Positions 38,123-47,492 of a DNA stretch of 64,000 nt are shown here, one piece after another. The stretch is taken from NCBI RefSeq assembly GCF_900163755.1, contig NZ_FUKI01000131.1:1-64000 (forward strand), read 5' to 3'. Below the pieces are notes generated by a model. It searched no databases. It was not told the origin of the DNA and saw nothing but the letters and a program-made list of their open reading frames with translations. Origin of the DNA: Crenothrix polyspora (GTDB lineage Bacteria > Pseudomonadota > Gammaproteobacteria > Methylococcales > Methylomonadaceae). The position numbers were made by a program, and so were the translations under genes. The number at the start of each line of letters is the position of its first letter. The first letter of the stretch is position 1.

Positions 38123-38379
38123 TAACGCTCAAGATCAGCAAATAAATCTTCCAAATTAGCAAAGTCCTTCGAATATTCTTGGTTTTCGAGTAGTAATTTT
38201 GCCGTCGTTGCATTCGGCGTATATTCAATAGGAAAGGGTATAGAATGCGTTCTTCGTACTTGTGCAAAGAACATTTTCACTGCCTGTGCAGGCGTAATTC
38301 CAAGATCGTGCAGGATGGCGAAGGTTTCCGTTTTATCCTGTTCATCAATTCGGATTTGATAGGTAGCAGAACGTGCCAT
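38122..38379 (-). CDS. dinJ: RelB/DinJ-family antitoxin
   Basis: 85 residues from the ATG at 38379. Upstream in-frame codons would add an unlikely hydrophobic leader. MARSATYQIRIDEQDKTETFAILHDLGITPAQAVKMFFAQV is the ribbon-helix-helix N terminus of DinJ, with FPIEYTPNATT after it. It neutralises the YafQ toxin and binds its own promoter. Its stop overlaps the toxin start as TAATG. Antitoxin first, toxin second is the usual order for this family. Confidence 0.88.
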   Translation of the reverse strand: MARSATYQIRIDEQDKTETFAILHDLGITPAQAVKMFFAQVRRTHSIPFPIEYTPNATTAKLLLENQEYSKDFANLEDLFADLER

Positions 38380-38501
38380 AGTGAGTATTCCTATAAAAAT
38401 CATATAATAACTGACATTGTAATGACAAAAAACAGAAATCCCACTATTTTTTGAAAATACTGAGAGTAAGGGCAAATGCTTATTTTGCCCTCTCCCTATA
38501 A

Positions 38502-41153
38502 CTACTTACTCGCTGGCTCAACAATCGCCCTAGATGTACCAGGGCCAATACTGTCTGCCGCATCTTTCAAATAAGTCTCTTTTAAATGTTTAAACGCCGA
38601 CCATAAAGTAGTGTCCATCACCACTTCATTACCAATGGAGACAATGACACGCGACAGTTCCGGTATTTTGGTTTTGGTAGAGGTTAAATACACCGGCTGC
38701 ACATACAAAATGCTATTGCCCATAGGCAAAATAATCATGCGTCCCATTTCCACTGTAGAACCGTATTGTCCCCACAAAGTAAATTGCGCGGATATTTCTG
38801 GATTCTGGTTAATCAGTGCTTCCACTTGGGCAGGACCATTGACCTGTACATCTTTACCGAATTTGTACACAGTAATACCAGGTTTATAATTTGCGCCACA
38901 ACTGCTGCTATCTAATACGCTGGCCGCACCGATCATACTGAGATTATTACGATTAACCGGAGTCATCGGATTAATCAGCACAAATTCTTCTTTGTCGTTA
39001 CAGTTGCCAAAATTAACCGTTTGATAATATGGCAATACCTCTTTGCTATTCACATTGGCCAATGTCCAGGTTTCCGCCTGCTCGTAAAATAATTCTGGGC
39101 TTTGCTGATGGTATTTAGCAAACATCTTCATTTGCAAATAATATAAATCACGCGGGTAACGTAAGTGCTTGCGTAACTCGTTTGGCATTTCTTGCAGGTT
39201 TTTAAATAAACCTGGATACGCATTGCTGTAGGCTTTTATCAAGCTATCCGAGGGATCGGCAATGTAATAATCGACATCGCCATCGAACGCATCCACGACT
39301 ATTTTAACGGAATTGCGGATATAGTTGAATTTTTCAAGACTCGGCGAAGCTGCCGCCTCAGTTGGCTTGGACACCGGATAATACGGCGATAAGGTATAGG
39401 CATCCAGTATCCAGTAAAAGCGGTCTTTGGTGGTGACCAAATACGGGTCTTTGTCCAGATGCAGATACGGTGTTAATTTATGGACGCGCTCCTTAATATT
39501 CCGAAAGATTTTAACCTTGCTTTCGGTAGAAATATTGGTGGAGAAAAATACATTCTTATCATGGAAATAAAATGCAAATAACGCTTTTCTAAAAAACGAC
39601 GGAACAGGGATGCCGCCCTCACCATGATACGCACCCGTTACGCTAGGATCAGTGCCCGCAATACCCATAACGGTTAAATTATTCGGCACAACCGCGTAAT
39701 CGTACTGGCCTTCGCCGTAGTAAATATCGGGGTGTTTAACATCAAAACCGACATCGGATTGCATATTTAAATCCCGTAAATACCACACCACCGGCTTATC
39801 GGCATCTTGTGCGGCGGGGGTAGCAACAGCGCCGTAGCCATGCGTATAACGTAAGTGGGTATTTTCCCAGTTTTGCGCTTCGGGTGGTAGCTTGGAGATG
39901 TTGATTTCTCTGGCCGCCAAATTAACTTGCCGCGTATGGTTAAGAATAGAGTATTGGTCTTCATCCACCGATAAAAAACTGTAGTAGGGTCTGATCTCCT
40001 GCAATTGTTTATAGCTGTCTAGCAAAAATTCCCTATCCCATACCGGAATATTTTCAAAACGCTCTTGGGTACTCCATTTTTCAATATCGGCTGCCGCATT
40101 CAGTTTAATGGGCATATCCACGGTTTTAATATTTTTTAGATCATAAGCATCTAAGGTGGCATCAATATTGTGTTGTATAAAGGGTTTTTCGGTTTTAACC
40201 GGATTGGGATCGATAATAAAATCCTGGATATTTTCAGGGATAAAGTCGATTTGCGGCAGTACCAAAACCCCGACAAAAAATGCTGCCGAGATGAATAATG
40301 GCGTTTTAATACGGTGTTTGTCGGAGAAAATGTACAAGCTGGCGGTGACCGCTGTGGCCAAGAAAGCCGCTATGCCCAACCAAATCAGCGGCAATTGGTA
40401 GCGTATTTCTATAGATCCTGGCCCATAAAAAATCGGTTCATGGCTGTCGGTGTACAGCAGGTTAAAGCGTTGCAGTAAAAATCCCCACACCACAAAAATC
40501 AGTACAAAAGCCATCAAAATGGTGAGATGGATTTTTGCGCCTAGGTGAAATTCTCGGCTTTGATCAGGCACAAAAATGTGTTCCAGCCAATACAAAGTAC
40601 CGACCATGAAAAAGATTAGCGTGGCGGTGATTAATAATTCACGCTGAATAAGTGAATAAACCGGATAAGACAGCATGTAAAAACTGACATCATTGCCATA
40701 CACCGATTCTTTAACCCCAGAGTCGCCACCAAAAAAATACAGCAAGGACTGTTCCCATTGGTTGTAAAACGGGATAGCGATGAAGATGGCCAGTAGTAAG
40801 GCAATTGGTGTATAAACTTTTGCCGAGCCGTACATAAAGGCATCGGCAAAGCGTTGAAATTTCTGGTTTTTAATGAAGTTATTTAAGACTTCTTCGCGTG
40901 GATTTAAACCCAAATAAGATGAGGCAACCCAAAAGTGAAAAAAGAAAATCACAAAAAAAGCCAGCGTAACACCACCGGATAAAAAATATTTATACAGTAA
41001 ACGCAGCCAGAAATAGCCTTCTAATTTAAGTGACTGAAACCACCATAAATCTACAAATAAATCGATAAATATAAAGTGAAAAGCGACAATCAAAACGATT
41101 ATTAACGCTAGTATTGCGCCAGCTAATGCGGGTAAAGACTTTAATGTTTGCAT
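38502..41153 (-). CDS. UPF0182 family large membrane protein
   Basis: 883 residues. About seven membrane segments lie in the first 320 residues (beginning LAGAILALIIVLIVAFHFIFIDL), followed by a large, mainly soluble part of about 550 residues. The sequence RYTHGYGAV, the EGQYDYAVVPNNLTVMGI region and FYWILDAYT are typical of the UPF0182/COG1615 family, whose function is not established. The ATG follows GGGAGGCATT. It is on the same strand as the downstream dinJ-yafQ module but separated by 122 bases. Confidence 0.9.
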   Translation of the reverse strand: MQTLKSLPALAGAILALIIVLIVAFHFIFIDLFVDLWWFQSLKLEGYFWLRLLYKYFLSGGVTLAFFVIFFFHFWVASSYLGLNPREEVLNNFIKNQKFQRFADAFMYGSAKVYTPIALLLAIFIAIPFYNQWEQSLLYFFGGDSGVKESVYGNDVSFYMLSYPVYSLIQRELLITATLIFFMVGTLYWLEHIFVPDQSREFHLGAKIHLTILMAFVLIFVVWGFLLQRFNLLYTDSHEPIFYGPGSIEIRYQLPLIWLGIAAFLATAVTASLYIFSDKHRIKTPLFISAAFFVGVLVLPQIDFIPENIQDFIIDPNPVKTEKPFIQHNIDATLDAYDLKNIKTVDMPIKLNAAADIEKWSTQERFENIPVWDREFLLDSYKQLQEIRPYYSFLSVDEDQYSILNHTRQVNLAAREINISKLPPEAQNWENTHLRYTHGYGAVATPAAQDADKPVVWYLRDLNMQSDVGFDVKHPDIYYGEGQYDYAVVPNNLTVMGIAGTDPSVTGAYHGEGGIPVPSFFRKALFAFYFHDKNVFFSTNISTESKVKIFRNIKERVHKLTPYLHLDKDPYLVTTKDRFYWILDAYTLSPYYPVSKPTEAAASPSLEKFNYIRNSVKIVVDAFDGDVDYYIADPSDSLIKAYSNAYPGLFKNLQEMPNELRKHLRYPRDLYYLQMKMFAKYHQQSPELFYEQAETWTLANVNSKEVLPYYQTVNFGNCNDKEEFVLINPMTPVNRNNLSMIGAASVLDSSSCGANYKPGITVYKFGKDVQVNGPAQVEALINQNPEISAQFTLWGQYGSTVEMGRMIILPMGNSILYVQPVYLTSTKTKIPELSRVIVSIGNEVVMDTTLWSAFKHLKETYLKDAADSIGPGTSRAIVEPASK

Positions 41154-42039
41154 AATGCCTCCCTATTATTGTGTGTAAGCCAACAATACGCAGATAAGCC
41201 AATTTGATTACTCAGATGACAGTATCTAACGCATCGACAAATTATTTTTATTCTACCACTCAATTTGTATTCATATTGATTTAGAACAACTGAGACCGCT
41301 TTAAATAGTAAGCTTCACTTGTTTAATCATAAGGTTTTTGTGCCTGTGGCAGTGGGATTGGATGAGTCAAAATTAACCACTGTATTTATTGTATTTCCAT
41401 AAAAAACATCCACTTATAATTATCAAGGCTGGGTCACTTAATTTTACAACTTATTAGGCTGGTTTACTGTAACCAATGTGTTAAAACATGAGTGAATACA
41501 CATAAGCCGTATAGATAAGCGTACAATAACAACAAAATTATTAGATAATTTTACAAAAAACGATATTTACGTTTTTATTATGCGTTTTTTTTAGCGTGAT
41601 AGCTAAAATTAATGTGTCAGTTTTATATACATAAGCTCAATAAATAAGCGGTAATTACTGGTTTATCGTCTAAGCATTAACTGGAAAAATCATACGATTT
41701 CATTATTTATATAAAAAATATCGCTATCTAATTCGAAAATTACATTTTAAATCAATTTATTATGTATTAATCTAAGGTGGCTTTGTAATGTTTTCGTGCT
41801 TTTACAATATCTTTCTTAAAAAATGGCTTGAAAAATGCTGAGCCTAATGTATTGCTGTTTTTTAGTTATTAAAGCCTTTAACCGATCGTAAATATACTTA
41901 AGGAACGCGCACGAAATAACTTGAGCAAGTTCATGCTTCGACAGGCTCAGCACGAACGGTGGTGGCGTTTAAGTTGTTCAAGTTATTTCATGCACGTTCC
42001 TAAGTTGTGTCGCTAATACCACTTGATCAAGAGTCAAAA
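41154..42039. other. Long AT-rich intergenic region
   Basis: 886 bases between divergent genes, with no supported reading frame. It is very AT rich from 41280 to 41870. The nested palindrome with a REP core at 41897-42004 lies at its right end, only 35 bases before the start of the secreted protein gene. Confidence 0.6.
41897..42004. repeat. Nested palindrome with REP core
   Basis: The outer arms are CTTAAGGAACG and CGTTCCTAAG, continuing as CACGAAATAACTTGAGCAA against TTGTTCAAGTTATTTCATG. The loop holds TTCGACAGGCTCAGCACGAACGG (split here as TTCGACAGGCTC and AGCACGAACGG), the same REP type as at 23314-23443 but as a single copy. Confidence 0.8.
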
Positions 42040-44487
42040 ATGTCCATACATCGCACTTTTTTTGCCAAAAAATACACTTATTTAATAATACCCAGTGCAT
42101 TAGCTTTATGCACAACAGCTCAGATGGCCAATGCCGCTGTACGTAATGCTATTGTGCTTGAAAATTTAAAAAGAGGAACTAATGCATGGCAACACGTTGA
42201 TCAAAGCAAATTAATCGGTTCTAAAAGACCCAACGCTGGGCCAACTATTGCGAGCGCTATGCCAAACGTAAGCGCGGAAACGGCAACTTGTACCACCCGT
42301 TCACCGGCTTTCCCTTGGGGGGGTGACGATTGTATTAGTGGTTATACCTCGACACCCAGTGTTAATAAAGGCGGTAGTATTGATTTTAAAGTTAGCGTTA
42401 ATCCGGCGCAAAATTTTACCATCAATTTTTATCGCTTGGGTTGGTACGGTGGCAATGGTGGTACATCGGTAACTAGCACAGCCGCTTTGCCCGCAACAAC
42501 CCAGCAACCCTGTGTTATGGAATATAAAACAGGGCTTGCCGAGTGTAATTGGTCTAACAGCTACACCTTAAATGTCCCGTCCACGTGGACAACCGGTGTT
42601 TATTTGGCGCAACTTACTAGTGCAACAGGCTGGAAAAGCGAAATTTTATTTGTGGTAAAAGATGACAGTCGTCCAGCGGATTTCTTATATGAAGTCCCTG
42701 TATTAACTTACTTAGCTTACAACAATTATCCTGATGGTACTGGTAAAAGTCTTTATGACAGCAACAGTGCCGGTAATGCCAAGGCGGTTAAAGTTTCATT
42801 GGATAGCCCGCAAGATCATCAATTTGGCACCTGGTTAGGTTCGGATTGGACTGAAATTCATCTTGTCGCCTGGTTAGAAAAAATGGGCTACAACATAAAC
42901 TATACCACCGATCTTGATGTGCATACGGCAGCCGCCAATTTAAAAGCTTATAAAGGCGTTATTATTGGCGGGCACAGTGAATATTGGACTAAAGCCATGT
43001 ATGACAACACTGAGCAAGCACGCGATGCAGGGGTCAACTTGGCATTTTTTGGTGCGAATGCAGCGCATTGGCAAGTTCGCATGGAAAACTCCAGTTCAGG
43101 TATTCCTAATCGCGTATTGACGTGCTACAAAGATGAGAATGGCTCATCGAATGATCCTGTCAAGGATGCAACACAAACTAAAAAATGGCGTGATTTAGGC
43201 CGTGCCGAGCAAACGCTTATTGGTGTACAGCATGACATAGATGGCTGGAATCTGGGTTTATCTAATCAGCACGCGCTAAAATTACAAGAAACTAACCATT
43301 GGGCGTACAACGGCAGTGGCTTAAGTGATGGAAATCTCATACCGTATTTAGTGGGTTATGAAATTGATAATTTTAATCCGAGTTACCCTAAGCCACCGCT
43401 GTTAACACCAACCAGCCAAACTTTCATAGCCGAATCGCCTTACTATAATCACAGTAACGCACTTTATAAATCGCAAGCATCGCTTTACCAAGCGCCGAGT
43501 GGTGCATGGGTTTTTGGCTCTGGTACTATGTCTTGGAGTTGGGCTTTAGCCAAACAAGCTTCCGATTCGTATGTTTTTCAAAACACCGCTATCCAAAAAG
43601 TCACACAAAATATTTTAGATGCTTTCAAAAGCAAACCTACATCCAGCAATCGTTCTCCTGTGGCCATAAACGACAGTGCCAACGTTAATCAAGATGCTAC
43701 GGTCAGTATATCTGTATTAAATAACGACAGTGACCCTGATGGCAATAGTTTAACAATCAGTGCGGTAGGTGTGGCTGCACACGGTGTGGTTGCAAATAAT
43801 GGGACATCAATTACGTATACACCTACCGCCAGTTACTATGGTAACGACAGTTTTAACTACACTGTAAGTGATGGCTTTAATGGCACGGCCACAGCCAATG
43901 TTGCTGTTAGCGTTAATCGTGTTAACCGTGCGCCGATAGCGAATAAAGACAGTGCGGTTGTTAATCAAAACGCTACGGTCAGTATATTGGTATTGAATAA
44001 CGACAGCGACCCTGATGGTAATAGTTTAAAAATCAGTGCGCTGAGTACTGCGGCACACGGTGCGGTTAGCCATAATGGCCGTGTAATTACTTATAAACCT
44101 GTCGCTAATTACAAGGGTAATGACAGCTTTACTTATACTATAAGTGATGGCTTTAATGGCACGGCCACAGCCAGTGTCGATGTTACCGTTAAACCTATCA
44201 CTTATGCCAATCGCCGTCCGATAGCAATACGGGATTCTGCTAAAGTGATTAGTTTACGTACCAATAAGGTAGTCAGTATTTCTCCGCTTAATAACGACTC
44301 CGACCCTGACGGTAATACATTAACATTGCTTGGCTTTACCAAACCCAAAAGAGGCACGCTAACGCAAAATGGTAATGTTTTAACTTTTACCGCAACTAGC
44401 AGCGGCCAAGATAGCTTTAACTATACAATTTCTGATGGATTGGGTGGTACAGCTACTGCGCCGGTTTATATAACTATAGGCAAATAG
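42040..44487 (+). CDS. Secreted N,N-dimethylformamidase-beta-like protein with three Ig-like (VCBS/tandem) repeats
   Basis: 815 residues from the ATG at 42040; a GTG at 42007 is in frame but would put 11 residues before the signal peptide. The signal peptide ends near QMANA. Residues about 60-530 match the family named after the dimethylformamidase beta subunit, with FYRLGWYGGNGG, PVLTYLAYNNYPDG, VIIGGHSEYWT and the LAFFGANAAHWQVR stretch. Three repeats of about 95 residues follow, each with NNDSDPDGNSL and NDSFNYTVSDGFNGTA. These are calcium-type adhesion repeats. Whether the catalytic domain still hydrolyses an amide is unknown. It lacks a PEP-CTERM or LPXTG-like end. Confidence 0.8.
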   Translation: MSIHRTFFAKKYTYLIIPSALALCTTAQMANAAVRNAIVLENLKRGTNAWQHVDQSKLIGSKRPNAGPTIASAMPNVSAETATCTTRSPAFPWGGDDCISGYTSTPSVNKGGSIDFKVSVNPAQNFTINFYRLGWYGGNGGTSVTSTAALPATTQQPCVMEYKTGLAECNWSNSYTLNVPSTWTTGVYLAQLTSATGWKSEILFVVKDDSRPADFLYEVPVLTYLAYNNYPDGTGKSLYDSNSAGNAKAVKVSLDSPQDHQFGTWLGSDWTEIHLVAWLEKMGYNINYTTDLDVHTAAANLKAYKGVIIGGHSEYWTKAMYDNTEQARDAGVNLAFFGANAAHWQVRMENSSSGIPNRVLTCYKDENGSSNDPVKDATQTKKWRDLGRAEQTLIGVQHDIDGWNLGLSNQHALKLQETNHWAYNGSGLSDGNLIPYLVGYEIDNFNPSYPKPPLLTPTSQTFIAESPYYNHSNALYKSQASLYQAPSGAWVFGSGTMSWSWALAKQASDSYVFQNTAIQKVTQNILDAFKSKPTSSNRSPVAINDSANVNQDATVSISVLNNDSDPDGNSLTISAVGVAAHGVVANNGTSITYTPTASYYGNDSFNYTVSDGFNGTATANVAVSVNRVNRAPIANKDSAVVNQNATVSILVLNNDSDPDGNSLKISALSTAAHGAVSHNGRVITYKPVANYKGNDSFTYTISDGFNGTATASVDVTVKPITYANRRPIAIRDSAKVISLRTNKVVSISPLNNDSDPDGNTLTLLGFTKPKRGTLTQNGNVLTFTATSSGQDSFNYTISDGLGGTATAPVYITIGK

Positions 44488-44610
44488 GGCTACCAATTTA
44501 ACGCACGACAGGTATTGCGCCTTTTGGTAGTTCCTACATAACTCTGAACTGTTTTGTGGGGACTATCCATTGTTGTGGGTTCATTGCCTATTTGAAATGT
44601 TTGGCCACAA

Positions 44611-45204
44611 TTAAGCACGATGTCGTCTTCCTGCGCTTTTTGAAAAAACGACTTTATAAGCAGTGAGTTGATTAGTTTTTTCGCATGTTGCGCCAGTGCG
44701 TCTAATTTCATTCATTACTTTTTGAGGTGTGCCAGCTGGGCATTTGACGTGAACGGTACCGTGAGATTTACGTAATTTACTATTTGAATTAGACAGAAGT
44801 CGTCGTGCTGCTGGTGATAAATGACGACCTGAAACCATTCCTACATTCGATACAGTTAGTGTTTCTTTTTTGATTTCACGGGCGGCCTTACCCTGTACCG
44901 TTACATTAGCCTCATCAATACTGTCCCGCTCCGCACCGACCTGATTTTTCCAAACAGCCTCTTGCTCCACAACAGACTCACTAAAAGAATCCGCAAACGC
45001 GTATGCAGCTGCTCCACAGACAAGTGCACCAGTACCAGCACCTATAGCCATCCCTTTTCCGCCGTCTGCAAAAGCGCCCACTATCGCACCAAGACCTCCA
45101 CACGCCAATGCGGCTAATCCAGTGTTTCTTGTTCTTGGATCATTAGTTGCACAACCGTTAAGTGTAAGCGTTGTTACTAATAGGACAAATAATAATTTTT
45201 TCAC
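44611..45204 (-). CDS. Glycine-zipper lipoprotein
   Basis: 197 residues, GTG start after GAGGAAATAAAC. The lipobox is TLNGC with the lipid-bearing Cys near residue 18. A glycine-zipper-like membrane stretch follows (GGLGAIVGAFADGGKGMAIGAGTGALVCGAAAY), as in small outer-membrane proteins that insert in membranes. The rest is hydrophilic and basic, with a final KSAGRRHRA. It is last in a minus-strand set with the proline-rich TM protein and the kinase, so it may be an outer-membrane partner. A second frame overlaps its 3' end (44490-44711); a late frameshift could extend it, but this is not supported by any motif. Confidence 0.7.
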   Translation of the reverse strand: MKKLLFVLLVTTLTLNGCATNDPRTRNTGLAALACGGLGAIVGAFADGGKGMAIGAGTGALVCGAAAYAFADSFSESVVEQEAVWKNQVGAERDSIDEANVTVQGKAAREIKKETLTVSNVGMVSGRHLSPAARRLLSNSNSKLRKSHGTVHVKCPAGTPQKVMNEIRRTGATCEKTNQLTAYKVVFSKSAGRRHRA

Positions 45205-45225
45205 GTTTATTTCCTCTATTTTTAG

Positions 45226-45771
45226 TTAATTTTTGAGTAATCTATCCACCATTGCGGCGGCTTCACGTTCTATGTCGGATGGCGGCGTTCTAGGTCTAGT
45301 AGGTCTAGTGGGTCTAGTGGGTCTAGTGGGAATGGGGTGGTGTACTATACGCGGAGCTATTACATGGCCACGTCTAGGTGGTGTCTTGGGTGGCACTCTT
45401 ATAGTTGTAGTGTTGGGTTTTAGTGGGGGCTGTGTCTCTACAGGTAACGGATTTGAAGCTCCTGGCAATTTTGGCGGAATTTTTACTGATGGCGGCTGTA
45501 CATTGACAATTTCGTCTTTTACTTTTGGGGTATTATCAAGTGGAACAATTGGCGCAATTGGTTTGGCTTCTTCAGCAGGCACTGTCGTTTTAAGTGTTGC
45601 GGCAGAGGTTACGGAGGGCTGTGAAATCGGCGGAGCAACCGTTTTATCAAGGTTAAAAATGGCTATTGCACTGCCTAACAAAACCGCTAAAAAAATAATG
45701 CCAGGGTAATCCAAGCAAAATTGTTTAATGGGTTTAAGCCGTTCTGTATTAGCTGAAGCGGGGGGGGGCAA
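45226..45771 (-). CDS. Single-TM proline-rich protein, probably the detached C-terminal part of the kinase
   Basis: 181 residues counted from a TTG inside the kinase 3' end. There is a short basic cytoplasmic part (NTERLKPIKQFCLDYPG), one TM segment (IIFLAVLLGSAIAIF) and a long Pro/Thr/Lys-rich extracytoplasmic part ending in four PTR-type repeats and DIEREAAAMVDRLLKN. The only upstream start (TTG) lies against a nine-base C run (45760-45768 as G on the plus strand) and has no Shine-Dalgarno. Deleting one C would fuse it in frame to the kinase, giving the usual kinase-TM-extracellular layout of membrane Hanks kinases. It is therefore probably part of that protein, either by frameshift or because of a sequence error. 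Confidence 0.6.
   Translation of the reverse strand: MPPPASANTERLKPIKQFCLDYPGIIFLAVLLGSAIAIFNLDKTVAPPISQPSVTSAATLKTTVPAEEAKPIAPIVPLDNTPKVKDEIVNVQPPSVKIPPKLPGASNPLPVETQPPLKPNTTTIRVPPKTPPRRGHVIAPRIVHHPIPTRPTRPTRPTRPRTPPSDIEREAAAMVDRLLKN
45293..45328. repeat. Nine-base tandem repeat GGTCTAGTG
   Basis: Four copies (three identical, one with a final A) encode Pro-Thr-Arg units in the proline-rich protein. The repeat keeps the reading frame when its number changes, so length variation would be tolerated. Confidence 0.85.
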
Positions 45772-46576
45772 AGGCGATCTGCTTACGCAATGCCTCGCTA
45801 AATTCGCGGGCGCTGGAAAAACGTTTTTCAGGGTTTTTTTCTAATGCCTTAAGTACTAGCCGTGCTATTTCCTTGGGTATTTCTTCTGAGAAAGTACACG
45901 GCGATTTCGGCTTTTCATTAATATGCGCCTGTTGCAGTTCAAATTCGGTATCTTTTACAAAAGGGATTTGCCCCGTTAACATTTCATACAATACTATGCC
46001 TACGGCATAAATATCCGAACGTGCATCCGTCTCATGCGCTTTAATTTGCTCTGGCGACATATATTCCAGCGTGCCAATGGCATGGCGGGTTTTCGTCAAT
46101 CTGGCGGTATTTAAAATTCGGGCAATGCCAAAATCCAGGATTTTTACCGTTTTTTGCTCGGTAATCATCAAATTAGAGGGCTTAATATCACGGTGTACAA
46201 TATTAAAACTATGCGCGTGATCCAAGCCATCCAAAATTCCTATGGCATATTGCACGGCAATTTGCCACGAAAGTCGGCCTTCTTTACTGATGACAGAATC
46301 AAGCGTTTCACCTTTTACATACTCCAAGACCATGTAGAACATGTCATTTATCTGATCAAATTCATAAACAGTCGCAATATTGGTATGGCTCATTCGCGCC
46401 TGTGCTATCGCTTCCGATTTAAAACGCTCAACAAGATCTTCTCGGCTACTTAATTCCGGCTGTAGAAATTTAATGGCAACATCGCGGTTAAGCCTGACAT
46501 GGGCATATCTGTAGACTTTGCCCATACCGCCTTCACCGATCTCGCCAACGAAGTTAAAATTATTAATGGGAATCAT
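45749..46576 (-). CDS. Hanks-type serine/threonine protein kinase
   Basis: 275 residues, nearly all kinase domain: GEIGEGGMGKVY (glycine loop), Lys36 in VAIKFL, HRDIKPSN with catalytic Asp130, DFG at 148-150, GTLEYMSPEQ, and SDIYAVGIVLYEMLTG. All catalytic residues are present. It phosphorylates Ser/Thr on partner proteins; the neighbouring PP2C phosphatase and FHA protein are its likely antagonist and reader. The frame ends 12 residues after the domain, just past a nine-base C run, while the shifted frame continues as a TM and proline-rich domain. The stop may therefore be premature. Confidence 0.92.
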   Translation of the reverse strand: MIPINNFNFVGEIGEGGMGKVYRYAHVRLNRDVAIKFLQPELSSREDLVERFKSEAIAQARMSHTNIATVYEFDQINDMFYMVLEYVKGETLDSVISKEGRLSWQIAVQYAIGILDGLDHAHSFNIVHRDIKPSNLMITEQKTVKILDFGIARILNTARLTKTRHAIGTLEYMSPEQIKAHETDARSDIYAVGIVLYEMLTGQIPFVKDTEFELQQAHINEKPKSPCTFSEEIPKEIARLVLKALEKNPEKRFSSAREFSEALRKQIAFAPPRFS

Positions 46577-46593
46577 AATAAAGTGTCTGTAAG

Positions 46594-47454
46594 TTAAACG
46601 CGGGTAACGGGGGCTTCTTTTAAAACAGGTGGTTTATCAACGATTTTGACGACAATCACCGAAATATTGTCGTGACCACCGCGTTCATTGGCTAAATCAA
46701 CCAGCTGTTTGCAAGCGTCTTGTGCAGGGCACTCAACAATGATTTGGCTGATTTCATTGTCAGTCACCAAATCGTATAAACCATCTGAACACAGCAAAAA
46801 GCAATCACCGATTTTAATGGCCAGCGCTTCAGTAGATGAATCTACTTTTTCATCTACTTTAGTGCCTATCGCACGGGTAATCCAATGTCTATCGGGATGG
46901 TTTTCAGCCGCTTCCGGTGTTAATAAACCGCCTCTCACCATATCGGCTACCATCGTGTGATCCTGTGATAACTGAGTACATTCACCTTTGCTACATTTAT
47001 ATAAACGGCTATCGCCCGCATTGGCATAATAGGCAAAGCCGTCTATTAACGCTAAAGCAACCAGCGTTGTTCCCATACCTTTGAGTTCGGGTGTAGTCTG
47101 GGATAATTGATAAATGCGTGTATTGGCCTCATGAAAGCTTTTTTGTAAGGCGTGTGCATAATCACCCATGCCCAGATAGTCGGAAAATTTTTGCTGAACA
47201 ACTGCCACCGCCGTGTGGCTGGCAACCTCGCCACCTTGGTGGCCACCCATGCCATCAGCCACCACGACCAAAAAATTACGCTTATCTGAAAAACGCACAC
47301 AGCCTATGTTGTCCTGATTGTTTGATCGCTCAAGGCCCACATCCGAAAACAGGCCTATATCGGAAAAATAAACTTCTGGTGCTCTGTTTAAGTTCATATA
47401 TTTTGGTCGTTTAAATTTGAAAAATAGATGGCTAAAGAATCGCTTTATTGGCAT
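46594..47454 (-). CDS. PP2C-family (Stp1/PppA type) protein phosphatase
   Basis: 286 residues. The metal-binding and catalytic motifs are complete: ERSNNQDN, VVVADGMGGHQGGEVAS, GMGTTLVALAL, NAGDSRLY, LCSDGLYDLV and GGHDNISVIVV. It removes phosphate from Ser/Thr residues and should oppose the kinase encoded 17 bases downstream. No signal or TM segment is seen, so it acts in the cytoplasm. An alternative start at Met20 (47397) lies closer to the domain. Neither start has a clear Shine-Dalgarno. Confidence 0.92.
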   Translation of the reverse strand: MPIKRFFSHLFFKFKRPKYMNLNRAPEVYFSDIGLFSDVGLERSNNQDNIGCVRFSDKRNFLVVVADGMGGHQGGEVASHTAVAVVQQKFSDYLGMGDYAHALQKSFHEANTRIYQLSQTTPELKGMGTTLVALALIDGFAYYANAGDSRLYKCSKGECTQLSQDHTMVADMVRGGLLTPEAAENHPDRHWITRAIGTKVDEKVDSSTEALAIKIGDCFLLCSDGLYDLVTDNEISQIIVECPAQDACKQLVDLANERGGHDNISVIVVKIVDKPPVLKEAPVTRV

Positions 47455-47492
47455 TTTTTATTAATCTAGCGTATGAACAGGATGGTTTTTGT

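Noticed and set aside
44490-44711. 73-codon minus-strand frame overlapping the lipoprotein gene end
   Set aside because: No start signal and no motif. A frameshifted extension of the lipoprotein is possible but unsupported.
45233-45709. 158-codon plus-strand frame opposite the proline-rich protein
   Set aside because: It is the Gly/Val-rich antisense of Pro/Thr codons, with no ribosome binding site and lying inside a minus-strand operon.
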